Of a DNA stretch of 64,000 bases, positions 1-8,561 are shown in pieces; position 1 is the first letter of the stretch, and each line of letters starts with the position of its first letter. The stretch comes from Nitrospira sp. (GTDB taxonomy: Bacteria > Nitrospirota > Nitrospiria > Nitrospirales > Nitrospiraceae): NCBI GenBank assembly GCA_024998565.1, contig JACOEM010000013.1:1-64000 (forward strand), given 5' to 3'. The position numbers were made by a program, and so were the translations under genes. The notes under the pieces are model-generated. The model saw only the letters and a list, made by a program, of their open reading frames with translations. It was not told the origin of the DNA and did no database searches.

Positions 1-532
1 TCACCTGGCGACCACCGATGGAATACAACGCCCAACTGACCAATCCCAACAACACCAATGTGCCGCCCAGCCAGGGATTGTCCCCGCTCGGCGCCTCCCC
101 TCCGACACCGGACACGAGTGCGACTCCGGCAAAGGAGACCGCACAACCGGCCGCCACCGTGTTGAATGGAATGTCTCGCACGAGCAGAGACGACAGCAAC
201 GCCGTAATGGCCGGGCTGGCGCCGATAATGACGCCGGCGGTCGCTGCGCCGATATACCGTAGGCCGAAGAGGGTCAGAAGATGATTGCCCAACACCCCGA
301 GCCCCAGCAGCGACAACAGCCTGAGATCGCGAGCAGTCCATGTCGTACGACCGCGTTCGCTCCACCACCACAGAGGAATCAGGATCACCAGCGCGCCGAA
401 GCCGCGCAGCAGAGACGTTTCCACTGCCGAAAACGCGCCAAGCGCCAGCTTCTGTCCCACAATGGACCCGCCCCAGACCAGCGCCGAGGTGGTCAACGCG
501 GCATAGGCGGCGAATACCGATGGTTTCTGCAT
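1..532 (-). CDS. EamA/DMT-family transporter (N-terminal part, cut by window edge)
   Basis: Reading from 532 down gives about 177 residues of a very hydrophobic protein, roughly five membrane segments. It begins MQKPSVFAAYAALTTSALVWG and has the A-L-x-W-G-x-x-x-x-x-x-K-L pattern typical of EamA (drug/metabolite transporter) proteins, which export small metabolites across the inner membrane. The ATG at 532 has a GAGGA nine bases upstream. An ATG at 541 is possible but lies right against that site. The frame stays open to base 1, so the C-terminal half lies outside the window. The substrate cannot be inferred. Confidence 0.8.
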   Translation of the reverse strand, partial: MQKPSVFAAYAALTTSALVWGGSIVGQKLALGAFSAVETSLLRGFGALVILIPLWWWSERGRTTWTARDLRLLSLLGLGVLGNHLLTLFGLRYIGAATAGVIIGASPAITALLSSLLVRDIPFNTVAAGCAVSFAGVALVSGVGGEAPSGDNPWLGGTLVLLGLVSWALYSIGGRQV

Positions 533-591
533 GGACGCCATTCCTCAATCGACGACACACGTGGATTGCCACGGGCCGCGAGCACCGGATG

Positions 592-1242
592 CTAGGCAGA
601 TGGTGTTGGAGTGATGATCCAAATACCGTCCCGGATGGTCGCCAATACAGCGGACACCCGCCGGTCTGTCCTGACGACCCGGTTGAGTTCCTGAATGGCC
701 GCCGTACGCTCGTCCGGAGGCGGCTCCAGTAGCACCTCGCCGTCCCACAGGACATTGTCGATGAGAATGACCCCACGCGGAGACAGCAACTCCATCGCAC
801 GGCGGTAGTAATTCACGTAGTTCTGCTTGTCGGCGTCGATGAAGATCAGATCGAATGGAGCCGTGAGTCCCGCCATCGTCTCCAAAGCCGGCCCCATGCG
901 AATTTCGATCTTGCGACCATGGGGGGATTGCGCAAAAAATCGCCGGGCAACCGCCGCGGATTCGTCATCGATTTCACACGTCGTGACCCGCCCTTGCTCC
1001 GGCAACGCCTCGGCAAAACACAGTGCGCTATAGCCCGTGAACATGCCGATTTCCAGCACTCGCGTGGCCTGCACCAGGCGGGTCATCATATGCAAGAACG
1101 CCCCTTCGAGGGGCCCCACCAGCATACGCGCAAACTCCATCGTCCGTTCGGTCTCCTCGCGAAGCGCGCGGCGGACGGGAGTTTCGGGCAATGAATAGGC
1201 CGCCGCGTAGGCATCAATTTTCGGCAACACGAGATCGGTCAT
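592..1242 (-). CDS. Class I SAM-dependent O-methyltransferase (Methyltransf_3 / caffeoyl-CoA OMT-like)
   Basis: A 216-residue cytoplasmic protein. The SAM-binding motif I is RVLEIGMFTGYSAL at about residues 65-78, followed by the acidic E of TCEIDD. The metal/substrate stretch FDLIFIDADKQNY is characteristic of divalent-cation-dependent O-methyltransferases. It transfers a methyl group from SAM to a hydroxyl on a small aromatic or catechol-like acceptor, not identifiable here. The ATG at 1242 has GGAG six to eight bases upstream. The longer in-frame extension upstream overlaps the divergent carboxypeptidase start and is unlikely to be used. Confidence 0.85.
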   Translation of the reverse strand: MTDLVLPKIDAYAAAYSLPETPVRRALREETERTMEFARMLVGPLEGAFLHMMTRLVQATRVLEIGMFTGYSALCFAEALPEQGRVTTCEIDDESAAVARRFFAQSPHGRKIEIRMGPALETMAGLTAPFDLIFIDADKQNYVNYYRRAMELLSPRGVILIDNVLWDGEVLLEPPPDERTAAIQELNRVVRTDRRVSAVLATIRDGIWIITPTPSA

Positions 1243-1325
1243 TGGTTTCACTCCGGCAGAGAGTTGTGCGACAATTCGCACCGGCCGCGGGATCATACCA
1301 TGGACGTGCCCGGAGAAGGAGCCTG

Positions 1326-2849
1326 ATGGTGAAGACACTGACGACATTGGAACCGCTGACGACACGGTTGTTGGAAATCCGGCGCATCCAGAGCGCGGCC
1401 GCTGTTCTCTCGTGGGACCAGGAGACGTATATGCCCGCCGGCGGCGGGGCGGCACGGGCAGAGCAGATCGCGACGCTCGAAGGCCTGGCCCATCAAAAAC
1501 TCGTGTCCGCTGAGCTCGAAACGCTACTCACCGAATGGATCGACCCCGCGACCGGACAGGCCGCGGATAGTTGGGATGAACCTTCCCGGTCGCTGCTGCG
1601 TGAAACCTGGCGCGATTTCAGCCGCGCCAAGAAACTTCCATCCGACTTTGTGATCCGCCTCAGCCGCGAGTGTTCCCTGGCGCAGCAGGCCTGGGTGACG
1701 GCACGGGAAGAAAGCCGGTTCTCAAAATTTCTTCCTTCACTGAAGACCATCCTCGGCCTCAAACGTGATGAGGCTCAGTACCTGGGGTATCGGAACTCGC
1801 CCTACGATGCGCTCTTGGATACGTATGAGCCGGGGTCCACCATCGCCCAACTCGCGCCGTTGTTCACACAATTGCGGGAACGCCTTGTCCCCCTCTTACG
1901 GCGCGTTCAGGGCAGTACCGTCATCATCGACGACCGTTGCCTGCACCAGAGCTTCGACCCATCCAAACAGGTGGAATTCGGTCGGCTTGTGCTGACCGCC
2001 ATGGGCTACGACTTCGAGCGCGGGCGCCTCGATCTCTCCGCCCATCCCTTCACGACCTCTTTTCATCCGACCGATGTCCGGGTAACGACACGAGTCTTCG
2101 AGAAAGATCTGCCGTCGTGCCTGTTTAGTTGCATCCATGAAGGGGGCCATGGCCTGTACGATCAAGGCTTGGATCCTCGCTATTATGGCTCCCCCCTCGG
2201 CGAATCCGTGTCACTCGGCTTTCACGAAAGCCAGTCCCGCCTGTGGGAAAATTGTGTCGGCCGGTCCCGTGCGTTCTGGCACTGTTTCTACCCGCTGCTG
2301 CAGCAGACGTTCCCGCAACAGTTGGCCGACGTGCCTCTCGACCGGTTCTATGCGGCCATCAACCGGGCCACGCCCTCGCTGATCCGCGTCGAAGCCGACG
2401 AATTGACCTATAACTTGCACATCATGGTACGCGTCGAAATCGAGCAGGCTCTTATTGAGGGACGAGCAGAACCGGATGAGCTGCCCGGCCTCTGGAACGA
2501 GAAAATGCAGTCGTATTTGGGTATTGTGCCGGAACGGGATGCCGAGGGGGTTCTGCAGGATGTGCATTGGTCGATGGGTGCCTTCGGATATTTCCCGACG
2601 TACACCTTGGGCAACCTGTATTCGGTACAATTCTTCGAACAAGCCGCACTCGAACTCCCGCAGATGGAGGAGGAGATGAGGGCAGGTCACCTCATGCCGC
2701 TTCGGCGATGGCTCGAGCAAAAAATCCACCGCTGGGGACGGATGTTCACACCCGACCATCTGGCCCGACGGGTAACGGGTAGCGGAGTGAACCCCGAGCC
2801 GTTTCTCCGTTACCTCGAAACGAAATACGGGGAATTATACCGCCTTTGA
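1326..2849 (+). CDS. M32-family metallocarboxypeptidase (thermostable carboxypeptidase Taq type)
   Basis: 507 residues, the usual length for M32. The zinc-binding HEGGH motif is at residues 271-275. It is preceded by the family motif DVRVTTR and followed by the FHESQSRLWEN signature. M32 enzymes remove C-terminal residues from peptides in the cytoplasm using a metal at the HExxH glutamate site. The ATG at 1326 is chosen because GGAGAAGGAG lies just upstream. An in-frame extension back to 1191 would run antisense through the methyltransferase gene. It is divergent from that gene and followed by about 500 bases without a clear gene. Confidence 0.9.
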   Translation: MVKTLTTLEPLTTRLLEIRRIQSAAAVLSWDQETYMPAGGGAARAEQIATLEGLAHQKLVSAELETLLTEWIDPATGQAADSWDEPSRSLLRETWRDFSRAKKLPSDFVIRLSRECSLAQQAWVTAREESRFSKFLPSLKTILGLKRDEAQYLGYRNSPYDALLDTYEPGSTIAQLAPLFTQLRERLVPLLRRVQGSTVIIDDRCLHQSFDPSKQVEFGRLVLTAMGYDFERGRLDLSAHPFTTSFHPTDVRVTTRVFEKDLPSCLFSCIHEGGHGLYDQGLDPRYYGSPLGESVSLGFHESQSRLWENCVGRSRAFWHCFYPLLQQTFPQQLADVPLDRFYAAINRATPSLIRVEADELTYNLHIMVRVEIEQALIEGRAEPDELPGLWNEKMQSYLGIVPERDAEGVLQDVHWSMGAFGYFPTYTLGNLYSVQFFEQAALELPQMEEEMRAGHLMPLRRWLEQKIHRWGRMFTPDHLARRVTGSGVNPEPFLRYLETKYGELYRL

Positions 2850-3346
2850 TCTAGGGGACGGACTCTCGCCACACTCCATGAATCCACTGCCCTCCAGCCT
2901 CTCACTCTGAAGCCTTCCTTTCAATCAACTCAATCAATGATGGCGACCGTTTAGGTATCGCTCTAGGGCCACAACAGGGCCCTTTAGCTCTACTCGACCA
3001 ATCGTCGTTCATGGTAGTTCTCCAACCCACATGAATTAGGAATTCCTCTTAGTTTGTTACCCTGCTCCAGGGGATGAATCGGCTGAGCACGTGGGATTAG
3101 GAATCGAAAGACAAGTCCTCGAAGGTTTCCGCCGGCCCGAATGGGATCCGGCAATACGAGGTCTTGAGCGTCGATGTCCGAATCAGTGGCCGCCACGACT
3201 AGACGACATACAGGAGCCCATCGAGTGTTCTCTCCGCGTACGACCCAGACATTGACGGCCCCCCATGACGACGCCGACTCGAGGGCGGATCGGCCCATTT
3301 CCCCTGCTCGGCCGGGAACGCACCGAGTTGTGTTCCGGGGTGCTCC
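2850..3346. other. Intergenic stretch without a recognised gene
   Basis: About 500 bases between the carboxypeptidase and the response regulator. A short inverted repeat, AGGGCC/GGCCCT at 2965-2983 followed by two T, could be a weak terminator for the upstream gene. The minus strand has an open frame across 2990-3379. Its translation lacks any family motif and it has no good start, so I do not call it; it could be gene debris. Confidence 0.4.
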
Positions 3347-4051
3347 ATGAGCGGAACGCTGACCGTGGGTGCATGCCAAGACCTACCCCCGGCGAAGGCC
3401 GATGTCCGGATTCTGCTCGCGGATGACCACGCCTTACTCCGTCGCGGTCTGCGAGAGTTCCTGCGGGACTTCCTCGTTGAGGACGGATTGACGCCCGACA
3501 TTGTCGAAACAACCTCTGCCCGGCACGCAATCGATCACATTCGCGCAGGCACCTGGGATTTAGTCATTCTGGACTTGAATCTCCCCGATATGCCGGGTCT
3601 CGAAGTCCTGCGAATTCTCAAATCGTTGCGGCCGGCCCTGCCCGTCCTGGTGGTCAGCATTTATGCCGAAGAACATTACTCGGCTCGTGCGATTCGAGCC
3701 GGCGCAATCGGATACCTGACAAAAGAGCGGGGCCCACAGGAGCTTCGACTGGCGGTCTCACGCATTCTTCAGGGTGGACACTACCTGCCGTCTCCCGAAA
3801 CCGAACACAGCCTGGACGAGGGACCGCACCGGAATGGTCCCTCCACCGACACCCTCCCGGCAACCCTCTCGGATCGCGAGATCGAAGTACTGCAGTGGAT
3901 CGCACAGGGACGGCGCCTGACGGAAATCGCGGAGCATCTCAATTTGAGCATCAAAACGGTGAGCACCTACCGTTCCCGGCTCTTGATCAAATTAGGCATG
4001 AGAACCACGGCAGAATTGATCCGCTACGCCCTGGACCAGCAGTTGGTCTGA
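3347..4051 (+). CDS. NarL/FixJ-type DNA-binding response regulator
   Basis: 234 residues. The receiver domain (about 19-140) has the acidic pair D26/D27, phosphoacceptor D76 in VILDLNLPDMPG, S104, and K126 in YLTKE. All the switch residues are therefore intact. A LuxR-type helix-turn-helix follows (about 168-232: LSDREIEVLQWIAQG through SIKTVSTYRSRLLIKLG). It is a phosphorylation-dependent transcription factor. No histidine kinase is encoded nearby, so it is an orphan in this window. The start is uncertain, with a weak GGGGTG upstream of the ATG. The next gene is a degenerate receiver, which suggests a linked signalling role (inference). Confidence 0.88.
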   Translation: MSGTLTVGACQDLPPAKADVRILLADDHALLRRGLREFLRDFLVEDGLTPDIVETTSARHAIDHIRAGTWDLVILDLNLPDMPGLEVLRILKSLRPALPVLVVSIYAEEHYSARAIRAGAIGYLTKERGPQELRLAVSRILQGGHYLPSPETEHSLDEGPHRNGPSTDTLPATLSDREIEVLQWIAQGRRLTEIAEHLNLSIKTVSTYRSRLLIKLGMRTTAELIRYALDQQLV

Positions 4052-4181
4052 CACTGAATGATGATCGAGTTGATCGACCCGCTCCAGCACTATGCTCCAA
4101 ACGGACGGGCACCTGTGATCGGTCTACACAGACTCCCACGGCCGCCGGTCAGTACACCCTGCACCCTCTCATCGGAGGACT

Positions 4182-4568
4182 ATGGCCAATATTCTGATCA
4201 TCAATGCCGACGCGAATCTGAAGCGGCTTATGAAGCTGGCCTTACCGGGCATGGAACATTTTGTTCAACACAGCGCGACCCTGCAGACCGCCTGCGCTCA
4301 GTCCACATCGTCCAAGCTCGACCTGGTGATCAGTCGATTCGTCGCGGACGACGATCAAGGACCGGAAGACTTGATGGAACTTCGCAACACCTTCCCCAGC
4401 GCTCGCTTGATCGTTACAGCTGCGCTGCACGATCCCGCCTTGGAAGGCGAGAAATTTCAGCGCGTCGTCCACGAACTCCAGATCGAGTATTGTTTGCTGG
4501 AACCGATTGAGACCGGTACCCTGCTCCATACGATCCAGTCGGCACTCGCCCTTCCGAAACGGCCCTAG
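4182..4568 (+). CDS. Receiver-like protein lacking phosphorylation residues
   Basis: 128 residues with the size and alternating pattern of a CheY-like receiver domain and no output domain. It begins ANILIINADANLKRLMKLAL. By alignment to ordinary receivers the phosphoacceptor aspartate is R52 (DLVISRF in place of DLVILDL). The conserved lysine is E107 (CLLEPIE), while T79 is kept. It therefore probably cannot be phosphorylated in the standard way and may act as a pseudo-receiver in protein-protein contacts. GGAG lies five bases before the ATG. It is 130 bases downstream of an intact NarL-type regulator on the same strand. Confidence 0.7.
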   Translation: MANILIINADANLKRLMKLALPGMEHFVQHSATLQTACAQSTSSKLDLVISRFVADDDQGPEDLMELRNTFPSARLIVTAALHDPALEGEKFQRVVHELQIEYCLLEPIETGTLLHTIQSALALPKRP

Positions 4569-4662
4569 ATCGACCGGTTTTCGTCGGTCTCCCGCCACCC
4601 CACCATCCCACCGGTGCCGCACAATGTCAGCGCCGACGACCCGGCGGCCGAGGGCTTCCGGT

Positions 4663-5226
4663 TCAATATCCCATGGCCGTATTGAGCTTCGCCAACCGGC
4701 TTGGAGGCAGAAGAAACTCTGCCGACGTTTCAATGCGGGCAGGAACCAGCAGCGTGGTGTGGAACACGATATCGCGGATGGGAATCTTGAAATCGGGTTG
4801 CTGCGGGGTGCTGAGTTCGACTGTTTCGACGGACTGCGTAATGGCAGTGACATCCTGCGGCCCGTAGGTGGTGATCACCGCCTGCATCAGGTCACGAATT
4901 TTTTCATTGGTTTCGTTTCCCTCGATGCCGTTCATCAGCAGAGGAAGGACCTCGTCGCGAACCTGGTCCGACGGGCTGAAGTTCTCGACCCGTTCCTTGC
5001 GTCGAAGGGACGTCAAGTCATTGTCCAGATCGCGGCTGAAGGCGCCATAGGCAAACCGGACGAACTCGAAATGAAACCCCTTCATCCCCTTTCCAAACAT
5101 CTGCAGTTCGCACAGAAAACAGAGCTGCTGCAGCTTGACGTCACTCAACAAGCCATAGGGCTCGGCCAGCGATAAGGCATACAGCAGTAGCACTCGATCG
5201 ATCGTCATTTCGTGAGATTTGCGCAC
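4663..5226 (-). CDS. Panacea / SocA-like (DUF4065-type) domain protein
   Basis: 187 residues. The N-terminal half resembles the Panacea/SocA antitoxin domain: a KLQQLCFLCEL helix (about residues 31-41), then FEFVRFAYGAFSRDLDNDL (about 54-72), matching the KLQKLLY...YGPFS...L pattern of that family. Panacea domains serve as antitoxin modules or proteolysis adaptors, usually beside a toxin. No toxin-like gene adjoins this one, so its role is open. The GTG at 5226 is preferred because AGGAGA lies eight bases upstream; an in-frame ATG sits at 5208. It is convergent with the receiver-like gene and divergent from fur. Confidence 0.6.
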   Translation of the reverse strand: MRKSHEMTIDRVLLLYALSLAEPYGLLSDVKLQQLCFLCELQMFGKGMKGFHFEFVRFAYGAFSRDLDNDLTSLRRKERVENFSPSDQVRDEVLPLLMNGIEGNETNEKIRDLMQAVITTYGPQDVTAITQSVETVELSTPQQPDFKIPIRDIVFHTTLLVPARIETSAEFLLPPSRLAKLNTAMGY

Positions 5227-5379
5227 CTATTGAATCTCCTCTGAATCGTCCATAACCGGCAGGACTATAAACAGGCAGGTTTCGGTTCGTCAATTGATGA
5301 TCGTACCGGCCGGATCCCCTCTTGACCCGCCGAGGCACTTTCGTCTTTAATGGGCGTCTTTCATGCCGGTTCACGCGCC

Positions 5380-5811
5380 ATGAGCAAGACTCTCAAAGAA
5401 ATGGACGTGCTTCGCCAGCACCTGGCCAAGCATCAGTTGAAGCTGACTCGTCAACGCGAACTCATCCTGACGGCGTTCCTGCGACAAGAACACGTCACGG
5501 CAGAGACGATGTATCATCAGCTGGCGAAGAAAGATCCCCACCTCGGACTCGCCACGATTTACCGCACGCTGAATCTCTTCTGCGAAGCAGGCATCGCCCA
5601 AGCCCGCCACTTCGGCACCCAGACGCAATACGACAATATCTCGCATAAGGGCCATCACGACCATCTCATCTGCACCGGCTGTGGGACTATTGTAGAGTTC
5701 GAGAATTGCGAGATTGAACGGCTACAGGAAGAGGTCGCGACCAAGAACGGCTTTGTGATCCAAACCCACCGGCTGGAGCTGTACGGCCTCTGTGCGCGCT
5801 GCCGCCATTGA
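5380..5811 (+). CDS. fur: Fur-family ferric uptake regulator
   Basis: 143 residues from the ATG at 5380; an in-frame ATG at 5350 is also possible. The N-terminal winged helix includes KLTRQRELILTAFL and GLATIYRTLNLF. The dimerisation/metal domain contains HKGHHDHLICTGCG, with regulatory metal histidines and a CxxC, and it ends with a second cysteine pair, CARC, which fits a structural zinc. Fur represses iron-acquisition genes when Fe(II) is plentiful. Its place directly upstream of a ferric ABC importer and 8 kb from a candidate Fur box supports an iron-sensing rather than zinc or peroxide role (inference). Confidence 0.85.
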   Translation: MSKTLKEMDVLRQHLAKHQLKLTRQRELILTAFLRQEHVTAETMYHQLAKKDPHLGLATIYRTLNLFCEAGIAQARHFGTQTQYDNISHKGHHDHLICTGCGTIVEFENCEIERLQEEVATKNGFVIQTHRLELYGLCARCRH

Positions 5812-5906
5812 CGAATCGCTTCCGCATCCAGTACTATCTTGAGACGGTTTATCAATTTCAACTAGGATGGCCATTACAGGCTGTCCCCACTCTGGAGGCA
5901 CGCCGC

Positions 5907-6938
5907 ATGACTTCATCCTGTCGCACATTTTTGGCGCTGACGCTACTCCTCGGAGCGCTGACGCTTTCGCAGTGGGCCATTGGAACCGCGGAGGCCGCCG
6001 AGAAACTTGTCGTCTATTCGGGTCGCGCAGAACGGCTCATTAAGCCGGTGCTGGATGAATTTCAGGCCAAGAGTGGCATCCAAATCGAATTGCTGTCGTC
6101 GGGCACCACCGAGTTGGTCAACCGGTTACAAGCCGAAGGCGACCATACCCCGGCCGACGTCTTCCTGACGAACGATGCCGGGAGCCTCGAGCATGCCCGG
6201 GAACTCAAACTCCTCCGGCCCATGAATATGCGCGAAGTTGAACGAGCCATCCCGTCGCAATTCCGCGCGGCCGACAACAGCTGGATCGGACTCTCAGGCC
6301 GCTTCTGGATCGTCGTCTACAACACCAATCTCGTCAAACCCGATCAGATCAAATCACTGTTCGACCTCGCCCAGCCGCAATGGAAAGACAAAATCGCCGT
6401 TCCCAATTCCGGCAGTGAATATCTTCAGGCCGGCGTTTCAGTAATCAAAGCCACCTTCGGAGACGAACGGACGAAGCAGTTTCTGCAAGGACTCAAGGCC
6501 AATGCGGGCACGCAGGTATACCAAAAGAGTTCGCAGATTGTGGACGCCGTCGCGAAGGGGCAGGTCGCGGCAGGCATTGTGAACCACTACTATATCTATC
6601 GGCACCTTGCCACGCAGCCCACCGCTCCGATCGCCGCGGTCATGACCGATCAGCAGGAAGGCGGCATGGGCGCCATCATGAACGTGACCGGAATCGGGGT
6701 CACCCGCGCGTCCAAACACGTTGAAAGTGCCAAACTCCTGATCGAATTCCTGGTTGCCCAGGCCGGGCAAAAAATGTTCGCGGATCTGGACAAGGAATAC
6801 CCTCTCCATCCGGACGTGAAAGCCGATCCGACACTCATCGACCGGCGCACGTTCCGTGCGGCGCAAGTCCCCCTGGCTCGACTGGCCGAATTACGCGAGG
6901 CCACCCTCACGCTGATCGAACAGGTCGGCCTTCGCTAA
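5907..6938 (+). CDS. fbpA: Periplasmic ferric iron-binding protein of an ABC importer
   Basis: 343 residues with a signal peptide (about 1-30, cleavage near AEAA/EKL). The mature part starts EKLVVYSGRAERLIKPVLDEF, typical of the FbpA/FutA/AfuA class. The tyrosine cluster N226-H-Y-Y-I-Y231 matches the paired tyrosines that bind ferric iron in that class. The protein carries Fe(III) through the periplasm to the permease encoded next. The ATG at 5907 has GGAGG eight bases upstream; a longer in-frame extension would spoil the signal peptide. It lies 95 bases downstream of fur and 18 bases before the permease gene. Confidence 0.88.
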   Translation: MTSSCRTFLALTLLLGALTLSQWAIGTAEAAEKLVVYSGRAERLIKPVLDEFQAKSGIQIELLSSGTTELVNRLQAEGDHTPADVFLTNDAGSLEHARELKLLRPMNMREVERAIPSQFRAADNSWIGLSGRFWIVVYNTNLVKPDQIKSLFDLAQPQWKDKIAVPNSGSEYLQAGVSVIKATFGDERTKQFLQGLKANAGTQVYQKSSQIVDAVAKGQVAAGIVNHYYIYRHLATQPTAPIAAVMTDQQEGGMGAIMNVTGIGVTRASKHVESAKLLIEFLVAQAGQKMFADLDKEYPLHPDVKADPTLIDRRTFRAAQVPLARLAELREATLTLIEQVGLR

Positions 6939-6956
6939 GCCCTTGTGTAGCCGCGC

Positions 6957-8561
6957 ATGCTTACCGCCACAAGAGCTCACGCCCCCTCTTCGCTGCAATG
7001 GATCAGCCTGATCACTGCCGCATTTCTGGTGCTCCCCACCTGCTACATCATCTATGTGGCGCTCACCGCCGCACCGACCGTGTGGAGCCGGCTCTGGTCG
7101 ACGCGCATTCCCGAACTTCTCTGGAACACCCTCTCGCTGGCCACCGGCGTCGCTTTGACCACACTGCTGCTGGGCGTCTCCCTCGCCTGGATCACCGTTC
7201 GGTACGAATTTCCTGGTCGCCGGGTCTGGGAATGGGCACTCGCCTTGCCCCTCGCCATGCCGACCTATGTGCTGGCCTATGTGTATGCCCATCTGCTGGG
7301 AATGGGCGGCCCGGTGGAACAAGGATGGCAGACGCTCATGGGGTCCGACGCGCGACTGCTCTCCCCTCAAAGCTTTGTCGGCGTCACACTGATCATGGCC
7401 CTCGACACGTTTCCGTTTGTGTACCTGCTGGTCCGAGGAGCACTGCTGAATCTGAATATCTCCTTCGAGGAAGTGGCACGCGTCTGCGGCGTTTCTCCTT
7501 GGAGCACACTCTGGCGCGTCACGCTCCCGCTCATCCGCCCCGCCATTGCCGCAGGACTAGCGCTCGTGATTTTGTATGTGATCTCGGACTTCGGGGCGGT
7601 CTCTCTGCTCCGCTACCAGACACTCACGTATGCGGTCTATCAACAGATGACCAGCCGCTACGACCATACGTCCGCCAGCATTCTCAGCCTGCTCCTCGTC
7701 GTGATGGCAATCATCTTCCTGGTCACGGAACGATGGTTTCGCCAGCGGAGTCGCTTCTACCAAACATCCGGCCGCTATCGACAGGCGACCCGGCACCACG
7801 CCGGCCCCGCTGGAACGGCACTCATCACCGGGTACGTCGTACTGGTGTTCGGAGCCGCATTCGGGATTCCGGCTGTCATGTTGATCCAGTGGAGTATCGA
7901 AGCGATTGCACAGGGCGCCCTGGATGCGCGCTTTTTCGGCTTCATCTGGAACAGCAGCTTCCTGTCGGCACTGGCAGCCTGTGGGGCCGTGATCATCGGA
8001 CTTCCGCTGGCCTACCTCGCCAGCCGCCGTCCTTCGCGACTCAATCTTGCCTGCCTCCAAGCCGCCTATGCCGGCTATGCCTTGCCCGGTCCTGTCGCCG
8101 CCCTCGCGGTCCTTGTGCTCTTTACGCACTTCGTGCCGGTCTTGTACGGTACCGTCGCGGTGTTGCTCGTTGCTTACATCCTGCATTTTCTCCCGGTCGG
8201 CCTGCAGTCGATGGAGCCGGCTCTCCAACAAGTCACCCCCAATGTGGAAGAGGTGGCACGCACTCTGGGCTGTACGACCCGCCGGACCCTCCGGCGCGTG
8301 ACCCTTCCGCTCATTCGTAACGGTTTTATTGCGGCCTGGGTCCTGATGTTCCTCCAGACCATGAAGGAACTTCCGGCCACATTGCTGCTGCGGCCGGTAG
8401 GATTTGATACACTGGCGATTCGTGTATGGCTCGAAGCCAGCGAGGAGTATTATCAGCTGGCGGCGCCCGCCGCATTGTTGATCGTGCTCCTGAGCCTGCC
8501 GGCCCTGCTGCTACTGGTATCCAAAGATTGGCGTGGACGTGACCAAGAGGTCGTTACTTGA
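6957..8561 (+). CDS. fbpB: Ferric iron ABC transporter permease (fused two-domain)
   Basis: 534 residues with about 12 membrane helices in two permease domains. Both EAA loops that dock the ATPase are visible: EEVARVCGVSPWSTLWRVTL (about 170-190) and EEVARTLGCTTRRTLRRVTL (about 430-450). The duplicated layout is standard for FbpB-type ferric permeases. It moves Fe(III) delivered by the binding protein across the inner membrane. The start has only a poor ribosome-binding site. Its stop overlaps the likely TTG start of the ATPase gene by about four bases, which points to translational coupling. Confidence 0.9.
   Translation: MLTATRAHAPSSLQWISLITAAFLVLPTCYIIYVALTAAPTVWSRLWSTRIPELLWNTLSLATGVALTTLLLGVSLAWITVRYEFPGRRVWEWALALPLAMPTYVLAYVYAHLLGMGGPVEQGWQTLMGSDARLLSPQSFVGVTLIMALDTFPFVYLLVRGALLNLNISFEEVARVCGVSPWSTLWRVTLPLIRPAIAAGLALVILYVISDFGAVSLLRYQTLTYAVYQQMTSRYDHTSASILSLLLVVMAIIFLVTERWFRQRSRFYQTSGRYRQATRHHAGPAGTALITGYVVLVFGAAFGIPAVMLIQWSIEAIAQGALDARFFGFIWNSSFLSALAACGAVIIGLPLAYLASRRPSRLNLACLQAAYAGYALPGPVAALAVLVLFTHFVPVLYGTVAVLLVAYILHFLPVGLQSMEPALQQVTPNVEEVARTLGCTTRRTLRRVTLPLIRNGFIAAWVLMFLQTMKELPATLLLRPVGFDTLAIRVWLEASEEYYQLAAPAALLIVLLSLPALLLLVSKDWRGRDQEVVT

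Noticed and set aside
2990-3379. Minus-strand open frame in the gap before the response regulator
   Set aside because: No ribosome-binding site, no family resemblance, and it runs into the regulator gene. Possible decayed gene, but not supportable.
6998-8320. A 440-codon open frame in another phase of the permease gene
   Set aside because: The permease frame has membrane helices and EAA loops; this one is R/P/H-rich without structure.
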